This document shows, piece by piece, positions 6,545 through 8,579 of a stretch of 8,579 bases of DNA (the first letter of the stretch is position 1; every line of letters begins with the position of its first letter). Source of the stretch: Bacteroidales bacterium (GTDB taxonomy: Bacteria > Bacteroidota > Bacteroidia > Bacteroidales > P3); contig CAAGHV010000013.1 of NCBI GenBank assembly GCA_900769785.1, positions 1-8,579 of the forward strand, in the 5' to 3' direction. Made by a program: the position numbers and the translations under genes. The notes under the pieces are model-generated. The model was not told where the DNA came from, did no database searches, and saw nothing but the letters and a program-made list of their open reading frames with translations.

Positions 6545-7522
6545 TTAATCTGAATAATAATTTACTATAGTATCAAATATGGGTAACAGTTCGTCCAATG
6601 TAGAATAGGTTACTAGCGGAATTCGGAATTGCTTAAAATCGGGAATTCCCTTGAAATAACCACCGTAGTGCTTACGCATTTCCATGACTGCGGTTCGTTC
6701 TCCTTTCCACTCGGTGGCAGCAAGCAAATGTTTTTTACATACCTCTACCCTTTCTTCTATAAGTATTTCCCTTTGTGGCAAACCAGCGAGCATACGTTTA
6801 GTTTGTTCAAATATCCACGGATTACCTATCGCTCCACGACCTATCAGTATTCCATCCACTCCATAACGGTTTTTCATAGACAATGCAACTTCGGCCGAAA
6901 TTACATCACCGTTGCCAAAAACAGGTATGGTCATACGAGGATTATTCTTCACCTTTCCTATCAGTGTCCAATCGGCTTCGCCTTTATACATCTGAGTTTT
7001 GGTTCGACCATGTATGCTCAGTGCCTTTACTCCAACATCTTGCAGACGTTCGGCCACTTCAACTATAGGCTTATTTGTTTCTTCATAACCTATGCGGGTT
7101 TTTACAGTAACAGGCAATTTCGAGGCCTTTACTATTGCCTCGGTAATGGCAATCATCTTGGGAATGTCCTTCAAAATTCCCGATCCGGCACCACGACCGG
7201 CTACTTTCTTTACCGGACACCCCCAATTGATATCTATAAAATCGGGATTAACAGCTTCCACAAACTCCAACGACTGTAATAGCGACGAAAGGTCGTGACC
7301 GAAAATCTGAACCGCAATAGGGTGTTCCTCTTCGCCAAAAGTCATCTTGCGATGGCTCTTTTCAGCTTCACGTATTATACCGTCGGCAGCAATAAACTCT
7401 GTTATAAGCATATCCACACCGTAGGGCTTACACAGCCGCCGAAACGGCAAATCGGTAATATCGTCCATGGGCGACAATATCAACGGAAACTCTCCTACCT
7501 CTATATCTGCTATTTTTACCAT
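6545..7522 (-). CDS. dusB: tRNA-dihydrouridine synthase, DusB type
   Basis: This flavoenzyme reduces specific uridines in the tRNA D-loop to dihydrouridine using FMN and NAD(P)H. The N-terminal TIM barrel begins with LILSPMDDITDLPFRRLC (14-31), the usual FMN-binding start. The catalytic cysteine is C102 in INWGCPVKKVAGRGAGSG (98-115). K141 (VKTRIG), H171 in SIHGRTKTQMYKG, NGD at 204-206 and the phosphate-binding GRGAIGNPWIF (228-238) complete the active site. A smaller helical C-terminal domain follows. The length of 325 residues is typical, and no key residue is missing. The MVKIADIEVGEFPLILSPM start and the GCPVKKVAG motif favour the DusB subfamily, the common single Dus of Bacteroidota. 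It is transcribed alone, divergent from cdd, and ends at the shared terminator with kal. Confidence 0.95.
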   Translation of the reverse strand: MVKIADIEVGEFPLILSPMDDITDLPFRRLCKPYGVDMLITEFIAADGIIREAEKSHRKMTFGEEEHPIAVQIFGHDLSSLLQSLEFVEAVNPDFIDINWGCPVKKVAGRGAGSGILKDIPKMIAITEAIVKASKLPVTVKTRIGYEETNKPIVEVAERLQDVGVKALSIHGRTKTQMYKGEADWTLIGKVKNNPRMTIPVFGNGDVISAEVALSMKNRYGVDGILIGRGAIGNPWIFEQTKRMLAGLPQREILIEERVEVCKKHLLAATEWKGERTAVMEMRKHYGGYFKGIPDFKQFRIPLVTYSTLDELLPIFDTIVNYYSD

Positions 7523-7611
7523 ATCATCTCGGGTCGTTTGTTGTTCAAAAGAATATAAATACAGGCATTTTCATACTTTTATGTCGAAACTTGCGTTACA
7601 CAAAAGCGTTG

Positions 7612-7619
7612 CAAAGATA
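7612..7619 (-). promoter_or_regulatory. Predicted -7 element for dusB
   Basis: On the minus strand this reads TATCTTTG followed by CAA, an exact TAnnTTTG match identical to the porP promoter core. It lies about 90 bp upstream of the dusB start. No good -33 TTTG is seen at the expected distance (the sequence there is GGTA), so confidence is moderate. No convincing -7 element was found for the divergent cdd gene. Confidence 0.5.
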
Positions 7620-7649
7620 CATTATTTTAATTATATAAATACCATTGAT

Positions 7650-8117
7650 ATGAGAAAAAGTATAAAAATAGAGTACGAAGAGTATGATTCTGTGGGCGAC
7701 CTTTCAGCTACCGATAGTGAGCTACTCCAGCTAGCTATGGATGCTGCCGAGGGTGCCTATTCGCCATATTCGCAGTTTAGAGTGGGTGCTGCCGTGCGGC
7801 TCGATGACGGGAAAATTGTTGTTGGCAACAATCAGGAAAACGCTGCCTACCCCTCGGGGCTGTGTGCCGAGCGTGTGGCACTGTTTTCGGCCTTGGCACA
7901 AAACCCCTCGTCGGCCGTAAGTGCCATTGCCATAGTGGGCCGAAACGGTGATGGGCAATGGTGCGAGGCCTCGCCCTGCGGTGCGTGCCGGCAGGTGATG
8001 GCCGAGTGCGAAAGCCGCAGCGGGAGGAAGATTACAATAATACTGTACGCCGAGGGCGGGAAAGCGATAGTGCTACGCGGTATCGACTCGGTGTTGCCGT
8101 TCCGATTTTCGATGTAA
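7650..8117 (+). CDS. cdd: Cytidine deaminase
   Basis: Cytidine deaminase converts cytidine and deoxycytidine to uridine and deoxyuridine in pyrimidine salvage, in the cytoplasm as a zinc-dependent homotetramer. The 155-residue length is that of the tetrameric class. Substrate-binding N61 and E63 lie in NQENAAYPSG. C72 and catalytic E74 lie in LCAERVALFSAL, and zinc ligands C110 and C113 in SPCGACRQVMAE. The N-terminal part (AYSPYSQFRVGAAV, about 37-50) is also typical. I chose the ATG at 7650 because the homologous region starts just after it. The frame stays open upstream to 7467, but that stretch overlaps dusB on the other strand and does not look like a deaminase. The gene is clearly more GC-rich than its neighbours, with many G/C third positions (for example GTGCGTGCCGGCAGGTG). 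Confidence 0.96.
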   Translation: MRKSIKIEYEEYDSVGDLSATDSELLQLAMDAAEGAYSPYSQFRVGAAVRLDDGKIVVGNNQENAAYPSGLCAERVALFSALAQNPSSAVSAIAIVGRNGDGQWCEASPCGACRQVMAECESRSGRKITIILYAEGGKAIVLRGIDSVLPFRFSM

Positions 8118-8177
8118 CAATTAACCATCCTTTGCGGAAAAAACGTAGCAATAGTGAAAGATTTTTGTACGGTCCAT

Positions 8178-8217
8178 ACTTCGCCACCCTTTATGCATGT
8201 CGGTGAAGTTTTTTTTT
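8178..8217 (+). terminator. Likely intrinsic terminator of cdd
   Basis: The 8-bp stem ACTTCGCC (8178-8185) / GGTGAAGT (8202-8209) has one G-U pair, a 16-nt loop, and overlaps a run of nine Ts (8209-8217). It lies 60 bp after the cdd stop in the right orientation. The large loop makes it weaker than the kal/dusB terminator. Confidence 0.6.
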
Positions 8218-8390
8218 GAAGAACTAACTCTTCTGCTCAAATTAGTGCATACGAAACCCATTGATCAAACCACTAACACTTTGATATACAACTAAAAATT
8301 ATTGAAAACTGGAAAAATATAAATAATATCGCAAGATATATTTACGCCTAAGTGATTATTAAACCCAAATCGATTCTGATTTGAGTTTAT

Positions 8391-8561
8391 ACCATTTCTG
8401 ATGATCAATTTGGATTTATATCACGTATTAATAATGCCGATATCGAGAAATATTTGAACTACATCACAAGGTATTTTTAGACAATATATCAGCTTCAAAC
8501 TGACGGTATATCGTCATATCCTATAATACCCTACTATGAAGTATTTGACAATAGTGTGTAA
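8391..8561 (+). pseudogene. Possible decayed coding remnant, function unknown
   Basis: One frame reads like protein but is broken by stops: TISDDQFGFISRINNAD, then IEKYLNYITRYF, a TAG at 8478-8480, then TIYQLQTDGISSYP and IIPYYEVFDNSV, ending in TAA at 8559-8561. The same frame is plausible further upstream (IENWKNINNIARYIYA from about 8301) but has additional stops at about 8349 and 8382. Codon position 1 is a little more GC-rich than positions 2 and 3, which weakly supports former coding. I do not recognise the family. In AT-rich DNA this could be chance. Confidence 0.25.
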
Positions 8562-8568
8562 AATTTAA
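8526..8568. repeat. Short dispersed repeat, copy 2
   Basis: This is the partner of 4998-5040. ATACCCTACTATGAA (14 of 15 identical) and TGTAAAATTTAA (12 of 12) lie at the same 31-base offset, with little similarity between them. In the frame of the possible gene remnant it encodes IPYYE and a final TAA. Copy 1 also reads IPYYE in the same phase, with a TAA at the same offset. The end of copy 2 overlaps an interrupted palindrome (GTGT...ACAC, 8556-8571). Confidence 0.5.
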
Positions 8569-8579
8569 CACCCAACAGA

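Larger units (their letters stand above)
8118..8579. other. Intergenic region after cdd, no intact gene
   Basis: This 462-bp stretch up to the window end has no intact recognisable gene. It holds a likely cdd terminator (8178-8217), an imperfect 11-bp hairpin (AAACCCAAATC / GATTTGAGTTT, 8361-8388, one mismatch), a possible decayed coding segment (8391-8561) and the second copy of the short dispersed repeat (8526-8568). A 32-codon frame at 8197-8295 (starting MSVKFFFEELTLLLK) overlaps the terminator, and I do not call it a gene. Confidence 0.6.

Noticed and set aside
6629..7279. Long plus-strand open frame (216 codons) opposite dusB
   Set aside because: It is the antisense shadow of dusB, which has all Dus catalytic and FMN-binding motifs. 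The antisense product has no sensible domain.
7467..7649. N-terminal extension of the cytidine deaminase frame by 61 codons
   Set aside because: The extension overlaps the start of dusB on the other strand, shows no deaminase similarity, and Cdd homology begins right after the ATG at 7650.
8197..8295. 32-codon frame starting MSVKFFFEELTLLLK after cdd
   Set aside because: It starts inside the loop of the likely cdd terminator and runs through its T tract. No family is recognised, so a terminator is the simpler reading.
8337..8344. TATATTTA as a possible promoter -7 element
   Set aside because: It lacks the final G of TAnnTTTG, has no -33 box at the right distance and no gene downstream.

Overview
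The window looks like the left edge of a draft contig from a Bacteroidota bacterium, most likely an anaerobic, amino-acid-fermenting member of the Bacteroidales. Three things support this. The left half carries the type IX secretion system (T9SS) core genes in the porP-K-L-M order. The promoters match the Bacteroidota -7 element TAnnTTTG. Start codons follow A-rich leaders with no clear Shine-Dalgarno sequence. The DNA is AT-rich, and the intergenic DNA very much so. Bases 1-19 are not genomic: they equal the 3' end of the Illumina TruSeq read-1 adapter.

Layout. 18-4624 (minus strand) is one T9SS operon. It is transcribed right to left as porP, gldK/porK, gldL/porL and gldM/porM, with gaps of about 50-90 bp. 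gldM is cut by the contig end, and its apparent stop codon is made by the adapter junction. gldN/porN would be expected next but lies off the contig. 4625-5400 is a long AT-rich divergent spacer. It holds a promoter and leader hairpin for porP, a promoter for the plus-strand operon, and one copy of a short dispersed repeat. 5401-6469 (plus) is a two-gene operon: a CoA-transferase alpha subunit followed by 3-aminobutyryl-CoA ammonia-lyase (kal). A perfect 19-bp bidirectional terminator (6483-6530) closes it and also serves the convergent dusB. 6545-7522 (minus) is a tRNA-dihydrouridine synthase. 7650-8117 (plus) is a cytidine deaminase, divergent from dusB and clearly more GC-rich than its neighbours. 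8118-8579 has no intact gene. It holds a likely terminator, a possible decayed coding remnant and the second repeat copy.

Function. PorP, GldK, GldL and GldM belong to the T9SS. GldL and GldM form the proton-driven inner-membrane motor, GldK is part of the outer-membrane-associated periplasmic ring, and PorP is an outer-membrane beta-barrel that associates with it. Kal and the CoA-transferase fit the lysine-to-butyrate/acetate fermentation pathway. The catalytic CoA-transferase beta subunit and the other lysine-pathway genes (kamA/D/E, kdd, kce) are not in this window. dusB and cdd are housekeeping RNA-modification and pyrimidine-salvage genes.

I do not see a clearly new biological system. 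The points most worth a second look are the adapter-made false stop in gldM, the unpaired CoA-transferase alpha subunit joined to kal, the spaced repeat pair at 4998-5040 and 8526-8568, and the possible gene remnant at the right end.
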